Shown here in pieces: positions 1 through 8,600 of a DNA stretch of 64,000 bases. Source of the stretch: Streptomyces sp. TRM70350 (GTDB lineage: Bacteria; Actinomycetota; Actinomycetes; Streptomycetales; Streptomycetaceae); NCBI RefSeq assembly GCF_019219825.1, contig NZ_JAHUXH010000005.1, positions 62,001 through 126,000 on the forward strand, written 5' to 3'. The notes under the pieces are model-generated. The model ran no database searches. It worked only from the letters and a program-made list of their open reading frames with translations, and was not told where the DNA came from. A program made the translations under genes and the position numbers. Each line of letters starts with the position of its first letter. Position 1 is the stretch's first letter.

Positions 1-63
1 GGGGGTGCGGAAGTCTTCCTGGTAGGCGCCGTTACGGGCTGGTAGCTTGCTGCGGTCGTAGGG

Positions 64-322
64 CTGTATGGCCGTATGGCCGTATGGCTTTGTGGTCGTG
101 CGGCTGTGTGGTTGTGCGGCAATGAGGTCGTGCGGCTATGCGGTTGTACCTCGATCCGGTCGTAGGGCTGTGTGGTCGTAGGGACGTGTGGTCGTAGGGA
201 CGTGTGGTCGTACGGTTTGTGGTCATAGGGCCGTATGGTCATTCGGCTGTGTGGTCGTACGGCTGTATGGCTGTACGGCTGTACCGCAATGCGGCTGTAC
301 GGCGGCACGGCTCATACGGCCG
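64..322. repeat. degenerate 8-bp tandem repeat array
   Basis: About thirty consecutive octamers fit a loose consensus YNGTRYGG, for example CTGTATGG, CCGTATGG, TCGTGCGG and TCGTAGGG. One break lies near position 150. The array fills nearly all the DNA before the first lipoprotein gene. It is open in several frames on both strands, but the encoded strings are period-8 artefacts and I do not call a gene. Positions 1-60 hold no convincing gene; a minus-strand frame leaving the left edge could be the start of a truncated one. Confidence 0.75.
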
Positions 323-360
323 ACCGGCTCCGGCTACCGGCTCACCCCTGGGGGCATGCA

Positions 361-927
361 GTGACTTCCGCGAGGACTTCGGCGGCCTACGCGCGCGGTG
401 TGGTGCGCGGGCGGTGGCGGATCGCGGCCGTGGCCGCGGGTGTGGTGGGGGCGGTCGTGTTGACTGCCTGCAGTGGGGGCGGAGGCTCGAACTCGAACCC
501 GGACTCGGAGTCGGAGTCGGGCGGGGCTGCGGCGAGTCCCAGCCCCAGCCCCAGCCCTGGTACGTCGTCGGCCGGTACTGGTGGTGGTGGCGGTTCGCCG
601 TCCGCGGTCGTCGGGGAGCTGGAGGGCAGCTGGCTCGCCACCAGCGAGGGGCAGGCGGTGGCCTTGGTGGTCACCGGTGAGAAAGCCGGGCTGTTCGCCA
701 CCGGCGGGACCATGTGCAGTGGGCGCGTGGGCGAGGCGTCGGGTCGGCAGACGATCCGGCTCACCTGCACGCAGGGCAAGGACAAGCGCGGCACCGGCAC
801 GGTCGACTCCGTCAGCGCCACGAGCCTGAAGGTCACCTGGGACGGTGGTCTCGGCGAGGAGACGTACACCAAGGCCGAGGGCGGGAAGCTGCCGTCGGGG
901 TTGCCCACGGCGGGCCTGGGCTCGTGA
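361..927 (+). CDS. putative secreted lipoprotein
   Basis: 188-residue protein starting with a GTG. A positive stretch (GRWR) is followed by a hydrophobic segment and the lipobox LTAC, so it should be lipidated at that Cys and anchored outside the membrane. A low-complexity linker rich in Gly, Ser and Pro (SPSPSPSP) follows. The last ~110 residues form a small domain with two Cys residues and alternating beta-like segments, possibly disulphide linked. I do not recognise a family. Upstream ATG codons exist in frame but would translate the octamer repeat, so I prefer GTG 361. A second lipoprotein gene follows 89 bp downstream. Confidence 0.7.
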   Translation: MTSARTSAAYARGVVRGRWRIAAVAAGVVGAVVLTACSGGGGSNSNPDSESESGGAAASPSPSPSPGTSSAGTGGGGGSPSAVVGELEGSWLATSEGQAVALVVTGEKAGLFATGGTMCSGRVGEASGRQTIRLTCTQGKDKRGTGTVDSVSATSLKVTWDGGLGEETYTKAEGGKLPSGLPTAGLGS

Positions 928-1016
928 CGTGACTCGGACGGCCCGGGCCGGGTGATCGGGTCGCGCGGGCGTACGTGATGATCCAGGGGCATCGTCACGA
1001 ACCCAGGGGATCCCTC

Positions 1017-1535
1017 ATGCGTGCCACTTCGCTCACCGTCGGCTCCGCCGCCCTCGCCGCCGCCCTGCTGCTGACCGCCTGCGGGGGCGGTGAAGGCGAC
1101 GGCGGCGGCCAGGACACGTCCGCGTGCGCCCTCGACGAGGTCGGCGTGGAGGTCGGCCCCGCCAACGCCGCGCCCGTCGCCGGGGACACCGGCAACATCC
1201 CCGTGACCGTCACCAACCACGGCGCCGAGTGCACCCTGGACGGCTTCCCCGCCGTCGACCTGCAGGCCGACGGCACCTCCGTGACCGTACCGGCGGACAA
1301 GGCGGCGAAGGCGCAGAAGCTGACGCTGGCCAAGGACACGGCGGCGACGTTCACGATCACGTACGTACGGGGTGGGGCGGGCAGCGAGGGCAGCCTCGAC
1401 GCCAAGACGGTGAAGGTCGGCCTGCCGGGGGCGTCGGCGACGCAGAGCTTCGAGTGGCCGTACGGTGCGGTCGCGCTCGTCTCGGGTGGCGCGCCGGACG
1501 CGTCGGTGGGCGCGTTTCTGCAGGCGGGCGACTGA
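1017..1535 (+). CDS. DUF4232-like lipoprotein
   Basis: 172-residue lipoprotein. The start ATG at 1017 is chosen because AGGGGA ends six bases before it; an upstream in-frame ATG at 975 lacks such a site. The signal peptide ends in LLTAC, giving a lipidated Cys outside the membrane. The remainder resembles the DUF4232 beta-sandwich domain of actinobacteria: a Cys early in the domain (TSACALDEV), a segment like NHGAECTLDGFPAVDL, and a late strand near FEWPYGAV. The two Cys residues probably form a disulphide. Function is unknown; these proteins are cell-surface lipoproteins. Confidence 0.8.
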   Translation: MRATSLTVGSAALAAALLLTACGGGEGDGGGQDTSACALDEVGVEVGPANAAPVAGDTGNIPVTVTNHGAECTLDGFPAVDLQADGTSVTVPADKAAKAQKLTLAKDTAATFTITYVRGGAGSEGSLDAKTVKVGLPGASATQSFEWPYGAVALVSGGAPDASVGAFLQAGD

Positions 1536-1600
1536 GCGTCGGGCGGGCGGGGCGGGACCAGTCGGTCGAGGCGGGGCCGGACCAGCCAGTCGAGGCCGGG

Positions 1601-1920
1601 CGGAACCAGTCCATCGAAGCCAGGCACACAGCCACACAAGACACGACCGGAACCAACCAGCCACGGCCAGGCGGATCAAGTCCGCCGAGGCACGCACAGA
1701 ACCAGCCCCAGTCGAGCCCGGGCGGAACCAGTCCATCGAAGCCAGGCACACAGCCACACAAGACACGACCGGAACCAACCAGCCACGGCCAGGCGGATCA
1801 AGTCCGCCGAGGCACACACGGAACCAGCCCCAGTCGAGCCCGGGCGGAACCAGTCCATCGAAGCCAGGCACACAGCCACACAAGACACGACCGGAACCAA
1901 CCAGCCACGGCCAGGCAGAC
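1601..1920. repeat. 122-bp tandem repeat, about 2.6 copies
   Basis: The unit starting CGGAACCAGTCCATCGAAG occurs at 1601, 1723 and 1845, exactly 122 bp apart. The copies are almost identical and the third is partial. The period is not a multiple of three, so the long open frames across it repeat in shifted frames and are unlikely to be coding. Shorter related pieces (CAGTCGGTCGAGGCGGGGCC) lie just before at 1559 and just after at about 1945, where they form the stop end of the DUF2786 gene. This accounts for the gap 1536-1946. Confidence 0.85.
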
Positions 1921-1946
1921 AGTCGGACTCCGCGGCGCGGAGCCAG

Positions 1947-3100
1947 TCAGTCGAGGCGGGGCCGGGACCTGACCTCCGCCCGGTCTGCCGCGCGTGACCC
2001 CTCCGTCCAGCCCGCCGCGTCGGTCACTCCGCGCAGCCGGGTCGTGGTCGTGTCCGGGAACATGCTCTCCATGCGCTCGGTGACCGCGACCTCGCGGGAG
2101 GCCAGGACGGGGAGCAGGCCGCCCGCCTCGGTGGCCGCCTCTTCGGCAGCCTGCTCGGCGGCGGTGGCGAGACGGGTGCCGATGCGGTGGGCGTACGCGG
2201 CGAGGAAGGACTGCCGGAACGTCTTCGTACGCCTGCGCCCGCCCGCGCGCTGAGCGGCCTCTGCCTTCGTCAGCGCGGTCGTGGCCTGGACGAGGAGTGA
2301 GGTGTAGAGGAGTTCGACCACCTCCAGGTCGGGTTCGAAGCCGACGACGGTGGAGAAGCCGAGGGGTTCGTTCCACACCGCGCGGCAGTGGTTGGCGGCG
2401 GCGACCGCGTCCAGCAGCACGGCCTTGGCCTGCTCGTACGGCTGGTCGACGCCGATCCGCCAGGCCGTCGGCCCGCGACCGCCCTGCTCCGGGCCCGCGA
2501 GCAGCGCCTCGTCGATGCTGTGCCGCGCCATCAGCTCCTGCGCCTTCGCACTGAGCGCCTCCGCCTCGTCCGGGAACCCGGTCGCCTCGGCCTTCGCGAG
2601 CAGGGCGCGGATACGGGTCAGCATGCGGGACTCGGACTTCGCACGTTCCGCACGTGCGTGCGACTGCGTCAGCGGTTCGCCGAGGGTTTCGAGGGTGGGC
2701 AGGCGGAGCAGGAGGCGGTACAGCTCCAGGACGGCGGTGGCGTGCGTGAAGCGGTCGGTGCGGGGAGGGCCGGGGGAGGTCTCTTCGGCGAGCTGGGCGA
2801 GCTGCGCCGCCCAGCGGGGGCCGCGCGGGCGGTCGTGCGCTGCCTGTTCGAGGATCAGCTCCGATACGAGGCGTTCGTGTACGTCGTCCAGTTCGCGGCG
2901 GACGATCCGTACGACGTCGGCGGGCTGCCAGCCGCGCCGCCAGGCCCCGGCGACGAACTCCAGCCCACGCCGGGCGAGTTCCACGTCCGCAGCCGGGTCG
3001 GCCGCGAGCAGGGACGCGCCGGCGTCGAGGGCGGTGTGGTCGCCGGGGGGGGGGCGTAGAGGGCGGCGCGGAAGGCGCGGTCGACGGTGCTGGTGTCCAC
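1947..3100 (-). CDS. DUF2786 domain protein, apparently frameshifted in a poly-G tract
   Basis: The DUF2786 signature is clear (MLTRIRALLAKAEATGFPD, then a second helix ending MARHSID), followed by a conserved C-terminal domain. Function is unknown; the family is common in actinobacteria. The N-terminus is split between frames. The natural start appears to be the GTG at 3100 (MDTSTVDRAFRAALYAPP), but that frame shifts at a run of ten G at 3045-3054. The rest (HTALDAGASLLAADPA...) lies in the frame that is otherwise open back to 3158 through a poor Arg/Pro-rich leader. Either the run length is a sequencing error, or the gene is phase variable or broken. The stop lies within repeat-like DNA. 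Confidence 0.75.
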
Positions 3101-3151
3101 GTGGGGATCGTGTCATGCGTTCCGGGAACCCACGGCGGCGACCGGAGGGCG

Positions 3152-3201
3152 GTGTCAACTCAGAGTTGACACCCTCCGAAGCGTCAACCTACGGTTGACA
3201 C
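3152..3201 (+). promoter_or_regulatory. twin palindromes overlapping a likely leaderless promoter
   Basis: Two related inverted repeats precede the start codon: GTGTCAACT / AGTTGACAC (3152-3172, 3-bp spacer) and GTCAACC / GGTTGAC (3183-3199, 3-bp spacer). TTGACA at 3166-3171 and TACGGT at 3190-3195, 18 bp apart, form a good -35/-10 pair. Transcription would then begin at or next to the ATG at 3202, with no ribosome site. The palindromes cover both promoter boxes and are probably the operator of the downstream regulator. Confidence 0.65.
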
Positions 3202-3942
3202 ATGGCGACGAACCCCGACCTCACGTCATCCATCCGTCTCGACGACCTCATCGCGGCCATCAAGAAGGTCCACGACGAACCCCTCGACCAGCTCCAGGAC
3301 GCCGTACTCGCCGGGGAGCACCTGGGCGACGTGGCCGACCACCTGATCGGCCACTTCGTGGACCAGGCCCGGCGTTCCGGCGCGTCCTGGACGGACATCG
3401 GCAAGAGCATGGGCGTCACCCGGCAGGCCGCGCAGAAGCGCTTCGTACCGAAGGAGTCCATGGACCTGGACCCCAGCCAGGGCTTCAGCCGCTACACCCC
3501 GCGGGCGCGCGCGGCGGTCGTGGCGTCGCACAGCGAGGCGAAGCACGCGCGGCACGCCGAGGGGCTGCCCGAGCACCTGGTCCTGGGACTGCTGGCGGAC
3601 CCCGAAGGCCTGGGCGCCAAGGCGATCACGGCCCAGGGAGTCACCCTGGAGGCGGTGCGCGAGGCGGCCGAGGCGGTACTGCCGCCGTCCGCCGAGGAGG
3701 CTCCCGAGCTCGTCCCCTACGGGTCGGATTCCAAGAAGGTCCTGGAGCTCACCTTCCGCGAGGCCCTCCGCCTCGGCCACAACTACATCGGCACCGAGCA
3801 CATCCTCCTCGCGCTGCTGGAGTTCGAGAACGGCCGAGGCGTCCTGTCCGGCCTCGGCATCACCAAGCAGGGAGTGGAGGAGTACGTCGCGGAGGCACTC
3901 GCCCAGTTCGCGCAGCAGGCGAAGGAAGGCGAGCAGGGCTGA
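3202..3942 (+). CDS. Clp N-terminal-domain transcriptional regulator
   Basis: 246 residues. The N-terminal ~85 residues contain a helix-turn-helix (SWTDIGKSMGVTRQAAQKRF). Two Clp_N-like four-helix repeats follow (about residues 95-160 and 172-240; the second has GHNYIGTEHILLALL). Such proteins carry the ClpA/ClpC substrate- or adaptor-binding fold without the ATPase and act as DNA-binding regulators. The gene sits directly behind twin palindromes, which suggests self-repression. No Shine-Dalgarno sequence is present and the promoter placement predicts a leaderless message. The start is secure because the promoter ends at the ATG. Confidence 0.85.
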   Translation: MATNPDLTSSIRLDDLIAAIKKVHDEPLDQLQDAVLAGEHLGDVADHLIGHFVDQARRSGASWTDIGKSMGVTRQAAQKRFVPKESMDLDPSQGFSRYTPRARAAVVASHSEAKHARHAEGLPEHLVLGLLADPEGLGAKAITAQGVTLEAVREAAEAVLPPSAEEAPELVPYGSDSKKVLELTFREALRLGHNYIGTEHILLALLEFENGRGVLSGLGITKQGVEEYVAEALAQFAQQAKEGEQG

Positions 3943-3982
3943 CGCGGGCCCGTTGTCAGACCCGGCTGCGACACTCGCATGC

Positions 3983-5674
3983 ATGGCCGACCGATGGGCG
4001 CTCGCTCCGGCCGAGGACGGTGGCGTGGAGGTCGCCCCCCTCGGTCCTGACGGGCTGCCCGCAGGGCCGGTGCGGCGGGAAGAGGACCTGGCGGAGGCGG
4101 TGCGCGGTCGGCCGTACGTCACGCGGTGGGTGTGGCGGTCCACCGCCGAGGTCTATCCGCGGCTGCTCGCCACGGGGGTGCGAGTGGAGCGGTGCTACGA
4201 CATCGAGGACGCCGAGACCCTCCTCCTCGGCCACGAGGGGCGGTACGGCGAACCCCGCTCGGCCGCCGCCGCGCTCGCCCGCCTGCGCGGCGGCCCCGTG
4301 CCGCCCGACCCGCCCCAGCGGGCCGCCGAACCGGGCGCGCAGTCCCCGCTGTTCGAGCCCCAGGGCGTCCACCTGCCCCTGGACGACCTCCTGGCGGTCT
4401 ACGCCGAACAGCAGCGACGGCACGACCGGACCGCGCACCCCGACCGGATGCGGCTGCTGACAGCCGCCGAGTCGGCGGGGATGCTGGTGGCGGCGGAGAT
4501 GAACCGCGCGGGGGTGCCCTGGAGCGCGCAGGTGCACCGCGAGGTGCTGCACGACCTGCTCGGCGAGCGGTACACGGGCGGTGGCGAGCCGCGCCGCCTG
4601 GCCGAGCTGGCGGACGAGGTGTCCGCCGCGTTCGGCCGCCGGGTGCGGCCCGATCTGCCCGCCGACGTGATCAAGGCCTTCGCGCAGGCCGGGATCAAGG
4701 TGAGTTCCACACGCCGCTGGGAGATCGAGTCCCTCGACCATCCGGCGGTGAAGCCGCTGGTGGAGTACAAGAAGCTGTACCGCATCTGGGTCGCCCACGG
4801 CTGGTCCTGGCTGCAGGACTGGGTGCGCGACGGGCGGTTCCGCCCGGAGTTCCTGGCGGGCGGCACGGTCACCGGCCGCTGGGTGACCAACGGCGGGGGC
4901 GCCCTGCAGATCCCCAAGGTGATCCGGCGTGCCGTGGTCGCCGACCCCGGCTGGCGGCTGGTGGTCGCCGACGCCGACCAGATGGAGCCGCGCGTGCTCG
5001 CGGCGATCTCCCGCGACCCCGGCCTGATGGAGGTGGCGGGCCGGGAGAGCGACCTGTACCAGTCCGTCTCCGACCGCGCCTTCTCCGGCGACCGTGCCCA
5101 GGCCAAACTCGCCGTGCTCGGCGCGATCTACGGCCAGACCTCCGGCGACGGCCTGAAGAACCTCGCCGCGCTCAGACGCCGCTTCCCCAAGGCGGTGGCA
5201 TACGTCGACGAGGCGGCGCGCGCGGGTGAGGAGGGGCGGCTGGTGCGGACGTGGCTGGGCCGGACCTGCCCACCGGCCGCCGGGGCGGGCGAGGACGCGG
5301 CGGAGGAGGCGGGACTCCCGCAGGACGAGTCCGTCGAACCCGTCGGCGGTCAGGAATGGGTCCCCGGTTACGCCTCCACCAACGCCCGCGCCCGCGGCCG
5401 CTTCGCCCGCAACTTCGTCGTGCAGGGCAGCGCGGCCGACTGGACCCTGCTGCTGCTCGCCGCACTGCGCCGGGCCTGCGCGGACCTGGCGGCCGAGCTG
5501 GTCTTCTTCCAGCACGACGAGGTGATCGTGCACTGCCCCGAGGAGGAGGCGGAGGCGGTCGTGGCGGCGATCCGGGAGGCGGCGGCGCTGGCGGCCCGGC
5601 TGACGTTCGGCGAGACGCCGGTGCGGTTTCCGTTCACGACGGCGGTGGTGGAGTGCTATGCGGACGCGAAGTGA
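3983..5674 (+). CDS. family-A DNA polymerase (bifunctional 3'-5' exonuclease/polymerase type)
   Basis: 563 residues, much shorter than Pol I (~900), with no 5' nuclease domain. The N-terminal ~170 residues correspond to a degenerate exonuclease-like region; the rest is the polymerase. Motif A reads DADQMEPR (DYSQIELR in Pol I), keeping the catalytic Asp and the Glu. Motif B keeps Arg, Lys and Tyr-Gly in RAQAKLAVLGAIYG. Motif C is QHDEVIV with the catalytic DE pair. This second, short PolA-like enzyme is common in Streptomyces and probably acts in repair. ATG 3983 is preferred over an in-frame start at 3953. It converges with the AfsR-like gene; their stop codons abut. Confidence 0.85.
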   Translation: MADRWALAPAEDGGVEVAPLGPDGLPAGPVRREEDLAEAVRGRPYVTRWVWRSTAEVYPRLLATGVRVERCYDIEDAETLLLGHEGRYGEPRSAAAALARLRGGPVPPDPPQRAAEPGAQSPLFEPQGVHLPLDDLLAVYAEQQRRHDRTAHPDRMRLLTAAESAGMLVAAEMNRAGVPWSAQVHREVLHDLLGERYTGGGEPRRLAELADEVSAAFGRRVRPDLPADVIKAFAQAGIKVSSTRRWEIESLDHPAVKPLVEYKKLYRIWVAHGWSWLQDWVRDGRFRPEFLAGGTVTGRWVTNGGGALQIPKVIRRAVVADPGWRLVVADADQMEPRVLAAISRDPGLMEVAGRESDLYQSVSDRAFSGDRAQAKLAVLGAIYGQTSGDGLKNLAALRRRFPKAVAYVDEAARAGEEGRLVRTWLGRTCPPAAGAGEDAAEEAGLPQDESVEPVGGQEWVPGYASTNARARGRFARNFVVQGSAADWTLLLLAALRRACADLAAELVFFQHDEVIVHCPEEEAEAVVAAIREAAALAARLTFGETPVRFPFTTAVVECYADAK

Positions 5675-8600
5675 TCAGCGGACAGCGGCTGTGAGGGACC
5701 GGAGTTCCGCGACGACCGCGCGCTCGTCCGTCCCGTCCAGATCGGCGAGGGCGGTGCGCCACGCCTGGTGCGCGTCGTCCTCGCGCCCCTGGTCACGCAG
5801 CAGCAGACCGTACTGGTGACGGCCGAGGCCCCCGGTGTACCGGTCGGAGCGGGCATCGGCACGGCGCAGCAGCTCCGCGCACTCGCGCTCGGCCCGTTCG
5901 GCGCGGCCCAGCAGCCGCAGCGCGCGGACCAGGCCGAGCCGGGTCTGGGACTCGCCGTGCCAGTCGCCGTGGCCGCCCAGGACGCGCAGGCTCTCCTCGA
6001 AGTGCTCGACGGCGGCGGCCGATTCGCCGAGGGCCAGGTGGGCGTAGCCGATGTTGCAGTGCGCGGAGTGCTGCACGATGACGGCGCCGATCCCGACGCC
6101 GAGGGCGAGCGAGCGGCGGTGGTGCTCGATGGCGGCGCGGGGGTCGGTGTGCTCGTACAGGTTGCCGAGATGACTGTACGTCACGGCCTCGCCGTACGGA
6201 TCGTTCAGCCGACTCGAGTACCCGAGGCTCTGCCGCAGCGCGTCCTCGGCCTCGGCGTACCGTTGCAGCCCTTCCAGCAGCAGCCCGCGGTTGTTGAGAC
6301 AGCGCCGGATCCAGGACACGGCCCCGAGCCGCCGCCAGATCGCCAGCGCCCGGTCGTTGAGCGCGAGCGCCTCGCTCTGCCGCCCGGTGAGGAAGTGCAT
6401 CCCGGCGAGGTCGCCCAGCGCGTACGCCTCGGCCGCCGCGTCCCCGAGCCGCCGCGCCAACCCGAGCCCGGCCCGCCCGAGCAGCTCCATCTCGGGGATA
6501 CGGCCGCTGCGGTGGAGGTAGGGGAAGAGCAGCCGCAGGAGGGTGGACAGGTAGGCGGCGCGGCGCTCGCAGGCGTCGTCGGCATACGCCTCGACCAGCG
6601 CGACGACATTGCCCAGCTCACCGTCACCCCAGGCGAACGCCGCCTCGGCCCCGTCGAAGGCGGCGACCGTCGTGACATACGCGGCGTGCTCCGGCGGCTG
6701 CGCGGCGGAGGGGCGACAGCGGTCGTCACGGTCGAGGCCGGGTTCGACGACGGCGGTGAGGGCGCGTTCGGCGGTGGTGGCGTACCAGCGCAGGGCGGTG
6801 TCGACGAGGTCGTCGACGGGGTGCGGGTGGGCCGGGGTGCGGGGGCGAGCGACATGGGTGACGCCGACCGCGCTGTGCGGGTCAGCCGGGGCGGCGGTGC
6901 GGGTGTGGGCCGTGTCGGTGATCTCGTCGCGGTGCCCCTTCACCGCGGCGGCGGTGCGGGCGTGGGCCGTCTCGATGATCTCGTCGCGATGCCGTTTCGC
7001 CGCGGCGGCGCTGCAGGCACAGGCCGTCTCGATGATCCCGTCGCAGCGCCCCTTCGCCATGGCGGCGCTGCAGGCAGAGGCCGTCTCGATGATCCCGTCG
7101 CAGCGCCCCTTCACGGCGGCCGACTCGCACGCGCGGTGGCCTTCCCTGGCGTCGGCGCCGCTGTGCGCGCCCGCGGCCAGCTCGCGGGCGAAGTCGCGGA
7201 CCAGGTCGTGGGGTGCGTAGCGGGCGTACGCCGTCTCCTCCAGGAGGGCCACATCGACCAGCCGGTCCAGCGCGGCCTCGGCGCGGCGCTCGTCGGTGCC
7301 GGTGAGGCGGGCGATCAGAGGTGCGCCATACGAGGGCAGGTCGAGCGCGCCGACACGGCACAGCGCGAGGGCGGCGTCCCGGTCGGCCTCGCGGTCGGAT
7401 GCGGCGAGCGCGTCATGGGCGACGGCGAGGGAGCGCCGTACGCTCAGGTCGTCGTACTCCAGATGGTGCAGCCGCCTCTCGGTGGCTGCCAGTTGACCGG
7501 CGAGTACGTCCGGCGTGAGCGCCCGGCGCGCGGCGAGCCGTGCCGCGACGACCCGCAGCGCGAGCGGGAGCCGGCCGGTGAGTTCGACGAGCGGATGACC
7601 GGCGTCGAGCCCGTCCCGCCCGGACACCGCGCGCAGCAGCGCCGCGCTCTCCGCACTGCTCAGCGGCGTGAGCGGGAAGCGGCGGGCGCCGTCGAGGGCG
7701 GTCAGCGGCGAACGGCTGGTGACGATCACCGCGCACCCGGCGCCGGCCGGCAGCAGCGGCCGTACCTGCGCGGCGTTCGCGGCGTCGTCCAGCACCATGA
7801 GGGTGCGCGTCGGCGCGAGCAGTGAGCGCAGCAGCGCGGCGGCGGCGTCCGGGTGTTCGGGGATACGGCAGGGCTCCACACCGAGGTCGCGGAGGAGCGC
7901 GGTGAGTGCCTGGCCCGGGGTGAGGGGGGTCATGCCGGGGGTGGCGCCGTGCAGATTGACGTACAGCTGACCATCGGAGAAACGTTCCGCCAGAGCATGT
8001 GCGACATACAGGGCCAGCGCGCTCTTACCGACTCCGGCCATGCCGCTGACGACGGCGAGGGCGGCGGGCTGGGTGAGGGTCCCGAGGAGAGCGTCGCGTA
8101 CGGCGGTGCGGCCGGTGAAGTGGGCGGGTGGTGGGGGGAGTTGGGATGGCCGGGGCGCGGGCGCCGGTGCGGGTGCCCCCGGGCCGTTCACGGCCGCCCG
8201 CACCGCGCTCCCGTCGGGCACCGCCTCGCCCGACGCTCCCTCCCGCCCCTCTCCATCACCCCCCTGCGCACCTTCCCGCAACACCTCCACATGAGCCTCG
8301 CGCACCCCGGTCCCCGGCTCGACCCCCAACTCCTCCACGAGCCGGGCCCGCAGATCACGATGGACGGCGAGCGCCTCGGCGCGGCGGCCGGTGCGGTGCA
8401 GGGCGAGCATGAGCTGGCGGTGGTACGCCTCGCGGAGCGGATACTCGGCGGCGAGCGCGGCCAACTCCGGTACAAGCCCGGCAAGTCGGTCGCCCCCGGC
8501 TTCCGCATGTTCCGCAAGCGCGAGCTCGGCGTCGTACCGCCACTCCAGTACCAGCAGCCGCGCCTCGGCCAGCCGTTGCACAAACGCGTACCCGCCCACC

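Noticed and set aside
64..1920. CRISPR-like arrays
   Set aside because: The 8-bp and 122-bp repeats have no unique spacers and no cas genes are nearby.
387..1972. Long open frames on both strands across the two lipoproteins and the 122-bp repeat
   Set aside because: They are antisense or out-of-phase to clear lipoprotein genes, and their repeats occur in shifting frames because 122 is not a multiple of three.
5768..7825. A 685-residue plus-strand frame opposite the AfsR-like gene
   Set aside because: Composition is that of a shadow of a high-GC gene; the minus strand carries complete, ordered AfsR domains.
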